NCBI GenBank assembly: GCA_027946365.1
Contig: JAPEUQ010000009.1
Location: 1,922,001 to 1,986,000, forward strand
Length of the DNA: 64,000 nucleotides
Direction: 5' to 3'
DNA from: Kalmusia sp. IMI 367209
Lineage: Eukaryota; Ascomycota; Dothideomycetes; Pleosporales; Didymosphaeriaceae
This document shows, piece after piece, positions 48,970 to 61,194 of the stretch; positions within the stretch are counted from its first letter, which is position 1; each line of letters starts with the position of its first letter. Under the pieces are notes generated by a model. That model did no database searches, was not told the origin of the DNA, and was given only the letters and a program-made list of their open reading frames with translations. The position numbers and the translations under genes are program-made.

Positions 48970-49812
48970 TTTATAGATTTATATTTCATGACACGGTTTT
49001 AGTCGACAAAAAGGAGCGCCATGTCCACGACTGTTGCATGGTCAATCACTTGTTGCGAAGAAGTATCTGAGCATACGTTCATCTTACCCCCCCAAGACAG
49101 CTTACTTATCTACTTGACTATTCTTCATAGGCGGCTAAAAGAACACGCCCGTATTCAGGAATCAACTGGTGGCGTTGGTTTCATGTCAGCGCAACTGGTA
49201 CCAGTCGTTTGGGAGGGAAGCGCTGCCTCAACCATGACGTCTCTTGGAGCACGTGCCTGCTTCAGCTGGCGCCGTTTGCAATGAGAGTAAAAACGTTACT
49301 GGCAGCTGTCTGGCATGTTAACGGGGTCGGAGACGTTTCACGTGGCGGCTAGCGCTGGGTCTAACCGGATACAGCCAGATTTGAACGCTAACGGCTCGGC
49401 GCGCTTGCCCCGACGCCAACTGCCCAAAGTCCAGTTTATACACGAAATTTGATCCTGGCGCTTGCATAACAGCAGGCTACCGCATCGAAGCCTTTTTCGT
49501 GATTCGCGGTCATTATGTTGGCCCTTTCGCGCTTCGAAGATCTGCAGGTGCGTGCCGCTATGCGGGCCGGCGGCGTGTTGTCTATAATTAGCGATAACTG
49601 TTTGTATAGCTAACTGAAGCCTCATACGATTAGTGCCAATACAACGCCGTTTGCACCAAGCCTAAACACTGAATTTTCCGATTTTCCATTGCCCACCGGT
49701 CCATTGAGCGATTGTTGCTTTCGCTATCTCACCGAACGAGTTGTTGTCATACATCTGCTGAACGATCTTATATCCATCAAGCGGGCCACGGCTAAGGCTG
49801 GTGCTAGTGACC
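48970..49812. other. Intergenic region
   Basis: Short frames only (for example 49021-49284, plus). No recognised gene or repeat. This marks the right edge of the aromatic cluster. Confidence 0.45.
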
Positions 49813-52610
49813 ATGCCGAACTTTCCTGTCTCTCCGATATCTTTCACCAACGCGGACATCCCAATATATCTTGATTCGAGCCACGATCAGACGTCTTTGC
49901 GAATCGATGAAACTTCCGAGCACATATGTCCAAAATGCTCGGCCAGCTCAAAAGATCAACCTATTCACTGTATAACAGTGTCACCAGCTCCACCTCCATA
50001 TACCACAGTGACTCCACGGACAGCGTCTCTCGGAAGATTGGCTGTTCCCGTCCTCAACTTGCAGACAGCAGCCGGACACTGGTCCAACCCTGGTCGTCCA
50101 CATCGTCCTGCACCTACTTTCCGACCCGATGGAGAAGGAAGGCGTGTACGGTTTCGTCACAATGCTTTCTCCCCCATCGCTTCTCGAACTCACGACCATC
50201 ATCTTGACGGCAACCAGCGAAGCCAGATCGGTCTTGGCATACCGGATGCTCCGTTCAAACCTGATGCCAGCCCGATAACGCCTGGGACGGCAGAGAAAGC
50301 GGAGAAAGTAAAAGAGATCCAAACTCAACAGGAAAGTTCCGGGGGCTTGTTTGGCGCATCGAATTTCGCTCAGGGGATCGAACAGAAACTATGGAATTAC
50401 AGTGCGTCTCGCAATGTTGTTAAACGATGGCTGATGGAGATCATCAGCTGGACCTTGAGCGCACTTTGCATGGCTGCCATCATAATCGCCCTGCACATCT
50501 ACCAACGTCAGCCCTTACCAAAGTGGCCCCTTGGATTAACATTGAACGCTTTCATTTCAGTCCTGGCAAAGGTTGCCTCGGCAGCTCTACTCCTCCCTGT
50601 TTCTGAAGCTCTCGGACAACTGAAGTGGAACTGGTTTCAAGCAAGGCAGAACAAGTCTAAGGAAAGCAAGAAGATGTGGGATTTTGAGTAAGTAAAAGCA
50701 AGCTACAAATTGGCGTTGGCTTTAAGTCAGTATAGATCTACAAAGGTACTTTGGTGCCATGTTGTGACATGCATCTAAAAGAGACTGGCGTTTATTCTCT
50801 TCACCTTGGCGAACTTTGCTGACTTGATGGTCCAACTCTAGGCTGTTCGATAATGCCTCCAGGGGTCCTTGGGGATCCTTCATGTTACTATTGCGTACTA
50901 GAGGAAGATCATTAGCAGGCCTTGGCGCAGCCGTCACTCTTTTTGCGCTTGCCATGGACCCCTTCTTCCAACAACTTGTTGGCTTTCCCGAGAAATGGCG
51001 TATCCAACCGATGAAAGGGTCCATTGCCCGTGCAACCACATACACGACGTATGTAGCTGGAACATACTCAATAGAAAACGATGCCGTCCTGGAGCTCGAC
51101 CAAGCCATGTCAGCAACAGCATATCATTACTTTTTTGATAACGGAACCGGGTCAGTCACTTCTAGTAAGGACGATGGAATCAGACCTGCAATCCCGCTAG
51201 CATGCCCCAACAGCAATTGCACGTGGAGCGAATATGAAAGTCTGGGTGTCTGTAACAGTTGTGAGGATGTCACGGACCGCCTCGAGTTTCGCTGTCGCGT
51301 GTCCATCCTCGACTGGATACAGTCTCCAGTTGCTATTCCCGACCTATCCAATTGGGATTATCCAAATGGCACTGCATGCGGATGGTATCTCATAGCAGAT
51401 AACCCAATTCTAATGACCGGCTATACCACCGATCCTTTTACCAACCATACTGGAGAGGTACTTGTGTCACGCTCACAGCCCCTATACGATCTTTTCACAA
51501 GAGCTCCGCTTCCTGGCTACGCAACGAAACTTGACGACACCCGCAATCCAATTTCGCATTTTGTCGTTGTTTCTGGTGAGAATGCAGTGCAGGTTCAGCG
51601 GAATGCAACCCCTATAGCTCATGAATGCAGACTATCGGTAAGATGCCCGCGGCTTCAAGCGCTATGCTTCTTCTCAAGATCAGTGTGGGTCAAGCACCAT
51701 TCAAGGGGCGCTTCAGTCGCTCGATCACTTCAGGGGATGCATACGCCGTAGCCGAACTCCCTCTCTTGGCCAATAACACTGACTCTTAGGGTTGTAGTGG
51801 TGCATCAAAACTCTGCAGTCGACTGTATCAGGAGGATCGTACACTGAAGACGTTACGGCTACAGTCTTCAACAAAACCCTCGGACCTGATCCATGGACTG
51901 CTACTACGTTATTTGACGGTAATACGTCTGTTGGCATCAACCTTGTATACAACGAGAATCTCACCATTCTCGGAAATAGTGGGTACGAGTACCACGTCAC
52001 CAATTGGACGCATTCCAATATTCTCACGATTTTCGACGATATTTTTCCTTCAACATACACCGTCACCAACACTACGGATATGGCTCAGGCTGTTTTGCGA
52101 TTCGAGCAGTACAGGACCAGCGGCTATCGGTCACGGGTTGAGCTATACAACCCTTTTCTCTATGACAACATCACGGCACACCTAGACAACTTGGCCACTG
52201 ACTTTACCAACATAGTGAGATCAGGAAAGGACTCAATCGAGATGGTGCAGGGTCCAGCATTTGACCTAGTCAGTGTCGTCGAAGTTCGATGGGAATGGCT
52301 TTCTCTCCCTCTTGGTTTGCTGCTACTCACGTTCATATTCTTGGTGGCAACTATCATCCGAAGCTCGATGGAGCAGGACGTCGGTGTTTGGAAGACCTCC
52401 GCCATTGCAACACTTCTTTACGGTCTCCCAGACGATGTGCGGAAGAGGGTTACGTCTGTCAAAGACAATGGAACACCACGAGCCAATGCGAAGCATACAA
52501 AAGTGAAGTGGCTTCCTGGAACCGGATGGAGGCTCTCGGGTGCGAGCGCGTTCTCGCCATCTTCTCTGAGATCTCGTCACACACCTCCGCAGACGGAATG
52601 GAAGGGATGA
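49813..52610 (+). CDS. DUF3176 family membrane protein
   Basis: Exons 49813-50687, 50842-51637 and 51798-52610 join in frame into 827 residues; the two introns are longer than usual (154 and 160 nt). After a disordered cytoplasmic N-terminus come hydrophobic helices (WTLSALCMAAIIIALHIY, AKVASAALLLPVSEALGQLKWNWF). The diagnostic DUF3176 stretch FDNASRGPWGSFMLLL and GLGAAVTLFALAMDPFFQQ follow. A large extracytoplasmic loop contains many NxS/T sites and paired Cys (CPNSNCTWSEY, CNSCEDV). A final helix (LPLGLLLLTFIFLVATIIRSS) precedes the cytoplasmic C-terminus. Function of the family is unknown. Confidence 0.88.
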
Positions 52611-53483
52611 TTGAAATAATAGGAATGAACATCAAACACTCGTATACTACGGAGATATTTAGGATATCTTTCCCTCAAGCACTGAAGCTTCGTTTCTTCA
52701 CGTTACAACTCTATTAAGACGAACGAAAAGCACTCTATATCCTTCAACAACCACATACTATTTTTGGACGTTGAAGCCCGATCCGGCTTTCCAAACACGG
52801 GGAGATGGAGTATCAAGGGTGTGTGGGCTGTGCGTGGCGAAGCGCTGGGCTTAGGTGTCCCTTCAGACGCAGCGCTTGACACTGGGACATCACGGCCTAA
52901 TTCTACAGATGTCCATCCCTCAAGACGCATCGCGTGCACTCGATGTCACATTTAGAGATCGTAGTCGAAACTGGCCAATGCGTGCCTCAGCAAGAACGAT
53001 AATTTTGCTATGAAATGCTCGATGACTACTTCCAAGTACGCGTGGGCTTTCCTTGTCTTGCGGGTGAGATTTGCGACTCATTGAGCTTAAGCGCCGGTAG
53101 TACATGGCAGATAATGCTTGCTTTGACTTCGTTGGCTCTAACACTCGCAGGGATAAAACCATAGATGTTTCAGTTCACCTATCGGGCGGCTAGCAGCTAG
53201 AGGAAGTAAGACGCGCTTCGAATTGTGGGGCCGAGAAGTACTGAGCCAATCAGCGCTAACGCGTCAACTCTCTACATCCCACCTCATCTGACTTGTAAAC
53301 AGTTAAAGATGAGGCATTCTGCCCGCAATTGCAGGGCAGGGCCGGCTCCACTCAGCATTCTTTCAACAACTTCCGTTTCTTCATTTACTTTACTACTTTA
53401 GTACATTGAGGTGCTGCGCACTGATACCTAACATCTAAACAAATTAGAAAATACATATCCACTTTTACAATCTCTACGACAAC
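52611..53483. other. Intergenic region
   Basis: This region between the DUF3176 gene and the repeat-protein gene has only short frames. The last 200 bases are pyrimidine-rich before the start codon, consistent with a fungal promoter and leader. Confidence 0.45.
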
Positions 53484-54007
53484 ATGCGCTACGCACTCAT
53501 CTTCACAGCTTTGGCCCTTACTGTTCTCACCGCTCCGCTCCCAGTGGTACGTCGATGATGTGCTCGGCAGACTTGACTCGTAAACGCTAACGGCAGACGC
53601 AGGAGCAAGCGCGCGATGTTGCCACCCATGAGCAGCGATCCGTGAGGCGATATGGCGATGGCGTGACATTAGATTCACGCGAAGTGGAAATTGAAGCAGA
53701 CGAAGAGATCGAGGTCAATGAGCGTCGCGAGGCTGAAGCAGATGGGAATCTTCGACCAAACAGGCGCGAGGCTGAAGCAGATGGCAACCTTCGCCCAAAC
53801 AGACGTGAGGCTGAAGCAGATGGCAACCTTCGACCAAACAGGCGCGAGGCTGAAGCAGATGGCAACCTTCGACCAAATAGTGCTCGCGATGGAAACCTTC
53901 GCCCTAACAGAGCTCGTGAGGCTGACGCAGACGGCAACCTTCGACCAAACCGAGCTCGTGACGCCGAGGGTTTCGCCCCCATCAGTCGCTCGCCGATCCC
54001 AGCCTAG
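53484..54007 (+). CDS. Kexin-processed repeat secreted precursor (KEP-like)
   Basis: Exons 53484-53546 and 53597-54007 join in phase 0 over a 50-nt intron (branch GCTAAC), giving 157 residues. The first exon is almost exactly a signal peptide (MRYALIFTALALTVLTAPLPV). The C-terminal half holds six copies of DGNLRPN (70-76, 83-89, 96-102, 109-115, 119-125, 133-139). Four are in perfect 13-residue units: RR, then EAEA, then DGNLRPN. Arg-Arg pairs at 64-65, 77-78, 90-91 and 103-104 are kexin sites, and the following EAEA matches the dipeptidyl-aminopeptidase spacer of yeast alpha-factor. The expected product is several copies of one short peptide. No cysteine or core tyrosine is present, and no UstY/DUF3328 oxidase gene is in the window. 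Function unknown. Confidence 0.8.
53726..53878 (+). repeat. 39-bp in-frame tandem repeat, four units
   Basis: Four near-identical units beginning at 53726, 53765, 53804 and 53843 encode the RR-spaced EAEADGNLRPN peptides. Differences between units are almost all synonymous third-position changes (CGC/CGT, GGG/GGC, AAT/AAC). Two more degenerate units follow to about 53970 with SAR or RAR spacers. Confidence 0.9.
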
Positions 54008-54692
54008 ATTAAGCACCCATCACAGAAGACCCGGATTTCGAGTAGTGGAAGCCTTGCGGACGCATGGCCATTGTAGCATTTGTAAGAATTCGAGGAGATT
54101 CGATCTACGAGTCCAAACGACAATAACCAGCTTCACCACTGGAAGACAATTTTCAGGTGATCCAGAGATATCAGTCAAGTCACGCTCACGCAAGTAGCAC
54201 GTTCCCAAGACACTCTTTTCACTCTTAAATGTGCGTGCATCATCATTGTGATGTTGAAGAGGTGAGATGGAGGACCGAAGTGACATTACAGTAGTTCGCC
54301 TCAGCCTATCAATAGGCTCCATTCATGAAAATGTTCAATGGTGTTCATAGATAAAGCACCTTCATTTTGCATAATACGCTCATGAGTCTCATTGTGTAAA
54401 AGTAGCCGTTCTCCTATATGAACGAGATTGAGATTTTGACCTTAGAGTATCAGTAACATCTAAGAGGAGGTGCCACATCTAAGGAAAGCCATACCATCCT
54501 ATGTATGTCTGTTGGGCACTATACGAGTGAGTCTCGACGTGCCAATGGGCTGAAATTTGAAATGCCCTATTCTAACCCAGCTAGGACCCTACCATCGTGC
54601 CAGAAAGAGAATAAATAAGTCCTCCTTTGTCCCAATCAGCCTTGAATCGTTTGTCAAGCTCAGTACCAGCGTGACTAGACACGACACTTTGA
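54008..54692. other. Intergenic region
   Basis: 3' flank of the repeat-precursor gene and of the minus-strand relic. Nothing recognisable. Confidence 0.45.
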
Positions 54693-56184
54693 TCAACTAC
54701 AGTCGACACAGTGTCGCCCAAAGCCTTCCAGCTGCTCTTGCTCATCAAGATTCAGGCCTTGCCTAGACAAGAGGTTGTTCTGAAGCTCGCGAGACAGCTG
54801 TTCATTAAGTCTCGGGAAGAGATCATTCAATGAATCATCTACCTCCCTCCTCTGTGTCTCTGAAAGCATAGGATAATGCTCCGTGGTCAAAACTCCAAAC
54901 AGACGAGGCGTTGCCTGCTCGAGTTCCTCATAAGGGATCGCGATCTTGCCATAAACCCGGGCCCAGAGTTGCCGCGAAAGACTCAGCCGAATCTCATCAT
55001 TGAGTTCCTCATTGTAGTAGCGATCAAACTCGGAACTACGCTGGACCTCATCTAAGCGGTTAGTAACACCGCCAGAAAGCTCTTCCGATGGCACAGGAGC
55101 ATCGAGTGAAGCATCTTGACCTGGCCCTGACGCTGTACCAGCGCCTTCCGGACCGGTCTGGTGCAGTATTTACATGGCAGCCATTTCAGCCCGGAGCCTG
55201 CGATTCTCCTCCTGTATCTGTAGTATACCCGCCATGTTGAGGTCGGATTGTGAAATACTCGAACTTGAATGAACAGGAGAGTTGCCATCCGCTTCAACCA
55301 TAGACGGAGGGGACTGGTTACAGTCCAAAGGCTGAGATCCGCCTTGAAAAGAAAGTAGAGGATTATACTCGCGGCCTCGTGTAGGTTACGAAGGGCGAGT
55401 AATACGGCCAGAGAGAACCCAGATTGTGAGCCCCGCCAGCCTGAGCTGCGTCCGTGAACAGCGGACCCACGTTCAACATCAATGGGAATTTCTACAGCAG
55501 CGTAGGCAGCTTCGACTCATCGCCATTTGCGATGTCGACAGAACCGTCTCCGTGGAACAGCAGCTTCTTTGCTAGAACAGGCGACTCTGTTTCGCAGGCA
55601 GGCTCCATGCGGGGCGGAATTCAGGGCCGTGGCCATGGCCGTAGCCGCGGACGTCCCGTTAGTCCCATGGCTGGAAAACCCATGCTCGGAGCATGCGAAG
55701 CTTGAGAGATAGCCGAAGGAGGTACTGAGAATCCAATCCCCGTCAAGATGCCGTCGGGGCACGCCAACGCCTGCACCTGGGAGGCCTTGCAGCCGAGCTT
55801 GCGCGACCTGACAAAGGGATCAGTCTCTGACCACCGTATTAATACCAATGAAACTTACCACTGGTTCTTCGTGAGTCGATTGCTCCAGAGCGGGCAGACT
55901 CGACCAACGTGAGCCTGAGCTCGGTTGCATTGCCAGCGTGTGCTGGCGCAGTTGAAATGGTTGGCGCGATGCTGGGCATCGACAGCCTGACCACAGCACA
56001 GACAGGATTCGTGCGTGTCTTTGGCACCCATCTTGTGTTGATAGACATTGACTGCCTCTTGGTCGAGACCATGTGGCGGGATGCGTGCAACCATCTGCAT
56101 GGGCTGGTTAGCAGTCAGTGGGATGCTACCTACAGTATTGAAAAAACGAGCCATGGCGAGCCATGACTGGGCTGAACAGAGCAA
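54693..56184 (-). pseudogene. Degraded gene next to the A/T-rich block
   Basis: Minus-strand relic. The 5' part (56184-55860) encodes a Cys/His-rich segment (ESCLCCGQAVDAQH, RVCPLW), possibly zinc-binding, then an intron-like GTAAGT...GTCAG stretch (about 55807-55858). The next segment (CPDGILTGIGFSVPPS) is interrupted by a TGA and then a TAG before the frame is lost. The 3' part reads AGILQIQEENRRLRAEMAAM, TAA at 55171-55173, then continues in the same frame as a helical acidic domain (EELSGGVTNRLDEVQRSSEF, SLSRQLWARVYGKIAIPYEE) to the stop at 54693. The stops fit C-to-T changes of CGA, CAG and CAA. No family recognised; it may belong to a mobile element. Confidence 0.5.
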
Positions 56185-56351
56185 AATACCGCAAGCATAG
56201 TGTCGTATGCGCCGAGAGAATGCGTATTCTATGGATGGGGAGAGAAACGGCTTCGTTGTTTGGTTTGCGCAGCGCGAAGACTACTCCACCTTTGTGATGA
56301 AGGTGAATTTTCGAATTCAACGTTTTATAGGCAACATTGAAATCTTTTTTA

Positions 56352-56500
56352 GGGCTTTACTCCTAGGAGTAAGAGATAGTTTCTCTTTATTAATATTATT
56401 TTATAGCCTTATCTCTAGAGGTAAGAGATAGTTTTCTACTATTAATACTATTTTATAGCCTTACCCCTAGAGGTAAGAGTTAGTATCCTATTATCTAGGC
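56352..56500. repeat. 52-bp tandem repeat at the block edge
   Basis: The motif (C)TAGAGGTAAGAGATAG recurs at a 52-bp period (AAGAGATAG at 56371 and 56423, AAGAGTTAG at 56475), with TATAGCCTTA between copies; nearly three copies are present. Each contains a small palindrome (TACTCCTAGGAGTA in the first). Confidence 0.7.
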
Positions 56501-57339
56501 CTTATTAATATATATCTACGTTTCTAAGTACTTGAAATTGAATCCTATTATAGAGTAAACCTCATTTTCACCCCTAAGGATAATTTAACCCTACCTTAGT
56601 AGTACGGTTTAGGATATAGTATAGTAGGCTTTTTAAAAAAATAATCGTGAAACTTTAGTAGTTATCTAAACGTCTATAGTCGGCTCCCCTAAAATATAAA
56701 TATTTATAAACTTAGACCACTAGATTCATTAGTAGTTTCTTAATTATCTATACTAGATGATTTGACTATTATAAAAGATATTATAATGGGATTAGAACCT
56801 CCTAATTAGATTATTAATTTCTACTATTTAATCTCTCTCTTTATAAAGAATATCTAAATAACCTATTATTAATCTATATTAATAAGATATTAATGGGGAT
56901 TTTGGTGTCAAGCAACTTAAGAAGCTAAAATAAGATAAGGTTAAGTGGTAACCTCTAGTTATCTTAAAAATTAATAATAAAGGGTTTAAATTAATTAGTC
57001 TACGCTAGTATACTATAAATCTATATATAATTATTTTCTATCCTATAGATTATATCTAGGGGCTCATGGGGGACTTATAGGTAAATCTCTATATATTATA
57101 AATATCCTTTCCGGAGGATATTATAATTTATTTAATTATATAAGAGGAGAAATCACTGATAGCGTTATTAACTTAAAGTAAAATTATATACTAAGAAAGA
57201 CTTTTATTTCTTTAATATTAAATTATTAATATTCCTTTATAATACCGCTATATAAATATAATAATCCAACCATAAATTCTTATAAGATAACTTAACCCCT
57301 AGATTCTATTTATAAAAATTAATTAGTAAAATTCTAGTA

Positions 57340-58300
57340 TTCTTTATAATGATCGTATATTTATTACTAGAAATAATCTTTCTAAAAGTCTTATAGCTTA
57401 TTATTATTTTAGACTAGATAGATATTAGAGTTACTATATTATTATCCTTTATTATAGTTAATATCTATAACGTTATTAATATTAGATTAACGCTAATAAT
57501 ACTTACGTAGATATAATAGTCTAACTAGAGTTTATTATAACTAGTTACTATAGTAGAATTCTAGATATAGAATTAAAATAGATTAATTTTATACTTTATT
57601 ATAATTACTATGTACCCGTCTCCACTTATAATCTTATAAAAGGCGTTATAGTTAATTATTATCTTATCTTAAATAGATATAGGAGTTACTATATTATTTA
57701 TAGATATCATGACTATACTTATAATTATGGACGATGGGTCGACGCCAATAATAGATATATAGATATAGTTATTAAGTTGAAGACTACTATAGCTAGTTTC
57801 TATAGTAGGATTCTAGAAATAGAATTATAATAAGCTAATTCTATACTTAGAGATAATAGCTATATAATCGTCCCTATTAACTACTTTATAAAAGATATTA
57901 TAGTTATTTATAATACTACTCTAAATAGATATTAATATAATAATATTATTAATAGGCTTTATTAATATTATAATGGGAACTATAGACGAGGGTATAAAAT
58001 CCTCCCTAATAATAGAAATATAGATATATATATTAAACTAAAGGTTTATATAGTTTAAACTAATCTTAGAGTTTTATTTATAAAACTACGCTATATTAAT
58101 ACTATACTAGGACGTAAATACTACGTAACTATTATTTAACTTAATAAAATAAAAGATATTATAATTATTAATTATACTTAACTATATAGATATTAGTATT
58201 ATAATATTATTAATAGTAGTAGGTATAGTGGCGTTTATACTAGTAGTGACTAGAGTCTAGCCAAGAATATTAGTATAAACCTATAAGTCTTAGATAAATA
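57340..58300. repeat. Diverged tandem array, unit about 255 bp
   Basis: Two marker motifs recur in the same order and spacing. ATAGATATTAG-like occurs at 57418, 57673, 57925 and 58186, and AAAAG..TTATAG/ATTATA-like at 57386, 57638, 57890 and 58151 (steps 252-261). The motif TATAGTAG(A/G)ATTCTAGA(T/A)ATAGAATTA occurs at 57549 and 57801, also 252 apart. About four copies, each independently degraded. Confidence 0.75.
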
Positions 58301-61194
58301 TAAGAAATACTTTAAACTAGACTTATATAACTATTAAGCTATAGATTCTAGTACTAAGTACTAATATTAAAATTTTATACTATAAGATTCTTTAGCGTTA
58401 AACCTAGATATTTCTAGATAAAAGTTTTATAGTTATTATCTTTTTTATACTAAGTCTTATTAATTATAAGTATTAATCTGACTAGGCTATATTAGTCCGG
58501 GTGCGTTAGTAGTCGAGATAGAACTAGTAATAGTAAAAGAAGTAATTATTACTAAAGATATCTTAGGCGTAGACTTATTAAATACTTCTACATAGTAGGA
58601 TTTTCTAGTCTTAAATTCACCACATTTAGTAGTAATAATAGGGTTCTAAATATTTATTAAAAATTAAATATTAAGACGATTAATTCTATAGAAAAGACTT
58701 ATTTATCTTTAAAGTTAGTTAAGATTATTACTTAAGTAGTAGATATCTTATTATATAATATAAAACTATTATTATTATACTACTAAATATAATACTTAGT
58801 AATATTTAGATTAATAGAGAGCCTTAGGTTTTATCTTACTAAAGATTAGTAGTTTTAAGGCCTTAAGAGGTCATGAAGAAAGAAGTAAGAAAGAAACTAT
58901 AATAGAATATTTTATACTAAGTACTTATAAACTTTATCTATATATAAGCCCATCTATTTAAAGATAAACACTTAAGTAACTCTCTAGTTAGAATTCTTTA
59001 ACTAAATCTCACTTAGCCTTTCCTATAGAATTAATTTTTTCTCACCTAAAATTATAGCCTAGTATTAAGATTAGATATTATAATATTCTATATAGTCTAT
59101 CTAATCTCTCTAGATTAGAACCTACTTAGTAATTAATATCTATAGGTACTCTTATTATTATAGCGTGGATATTATAGATGTTAATTCTAGGATAACGTAA
59201 AAACTTTTAATCCCTAATTCTAGTTATATATTATTTATAATAAGCTAGAAATATTAATTCTATACTATATAATTTTATTAGATAATAAATATATACCGTA
59301 TAACCATTCTATACCTCTAAATATCCATAAATTTATATCTTAAATATATCAATTCCGTGATTCCCCAAATCCCTCATTAACTACCCAAATTAAGATAGTA
59401 TTATATATTAATAATCTAGTTATTATCACCTTTTTATTAAAATATTAGTCTAGGCCTAAAATAGTAAATATATTAATTTTTATTACACCCTATATATTCG
59501 CGCGTAAAAGTATGTGCATATAGTTATATTATATCTTAATATATTTTATACACTAGTATAATTTACGCATTTAATATAAAACATATCAACTTTTAATATA
59601 TAATATCTTAATTAATATAAACTCTATAGAGGCTATAATTATAGCTTTAAAAGCGTAAGATCTTATAGATTTAATTAATTATATAAAAACTATATATAAT
59701 TTTAGCGTTATATACTCTATATTAACGTGAAAGTATAAGGCACTTAAATAATTAAAAATAGATAATATAGATAATTACTAAAAGATTAATTAATAATAAA
59801 AGTATAAGCTTTATAGTATATTAAAAGCTTATAAAATAAGGCCTCTTATCTATAAGATAGATAATTTAAAATTTTATAAGCTTAATTACTAAAATAAATA
59901 TCTATATCTTATAGATTAATTACTTTATTAGCTAAAATTATAGCTCTCTAGTTTTTAAATAAATAACTAAAAAAGATTATAATTACTATAAAGCTAATTT
60001 AAAAATAAATTATAAATAGTATTTTTAATTACTAGAAGAAAAAAATCACGTAATATAAAATTAAGACCTAGAATATATATAATATAGATAAAAAAGACTT
60101 TATAGTTAAAAATATCTCTAGAATAAAGTAGATTTTTAATAGATTTCTATATAAGAGTAATATATTTTATAAGTAAATACGTATCTTAAGTAAATATATA
60201 ATATTAAATTAGTATACTATCTATATAATAATATTACATAACGCGTAATATATATATTAAAAATTTAAGTAAGTTAATCTATTCTTTAGACTTATTACTA
60301 TCCTTAGTATTATTTATTTCTATCTTATAGATATAGGAGTTATATCCTTTCTTACTATAATATCTATAATATCTTATATTATATATTTTATATATAGGCC
60401 CTTCGCTAGTATTATACTCCCTATCTATCCTTTTAGTAATTAAGTCTTATACTTCCTTAATTATTAGGGTCTCTCTATTTAAATATATTTATATTTTCTT
60501 AATTAATACTTTATAAGTTTATTAATTATATTTTATATATATATCTATTTCTTTTATAATAATATTATATTATATATAATCTATTATATATCTTTACTTA
60601 ATTATCTAATTTTTTTATCTAATAAATTTATAGAGGACTTAGAATAATTTTAGATTTTCTATTAAATAAATATAAATTATATTTTAATTTTATATATATT
60701 ATATAGTATCTACGCCTCCTATATATTTTATATTAGTAATAATAGTACTAGAATTTATAACCTTATATTAAGCTTTAATAAAATAGCTTTTAAGTTATAT
60801 AAGACTAGTCTAGTATCTCTAAAGTCTACTTTAATATTTTCTACTATTAAAGATTATTTAAAAGCTAACTTAAATATTTAGAGGAAGGTTTTTTATTAAT
60901 AAAATATATATAATTATATACTAAGACTAAGATCTAGTTACTATACCTATTATAGGCTAGCCCTAGAAGTATTATGTTATAGGTATTAATTAAAAGGTAT
61001 GAATTCTAGCTGAGGTAGAAAAAGGGAAAAAGGAAAGGTTCTCTACTTAAGTAGATGTTCTCTCCTTACTAATCTTACTAAGGCTAGGTATAGCCCTAGC
61101 CTATTATATATCCTCCTTATCTTCTCTTAAATTATATAATATTATTCTTAAATTACTTATTATTATCCCTTCTCTTTCTTTAATATTTACTTTT

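Noticed and set aside
53726..53970. CRISPR-like array
   Set aside because: The repeats are contiguous, in frame and protein-coding, with no unique spacers, in a eukaryotic gene.
53484..54007. Alpha-pheromone precursor
   Set aside because: The RR-EAEA processing layout matches, but the repeated core DGNLRPN lacks the conserved Trp/Cys pattern of Pezizomycotina alpha-pheromones.
49813..56184. Complete dikaritin-type biosynthetic cluster around the repeat precursor
   Set aside because: No UstY/DUF3328-like gene (H-x-x-H-C motifs), methyltransferase or peptidase gene is seen within the window near the precursor.
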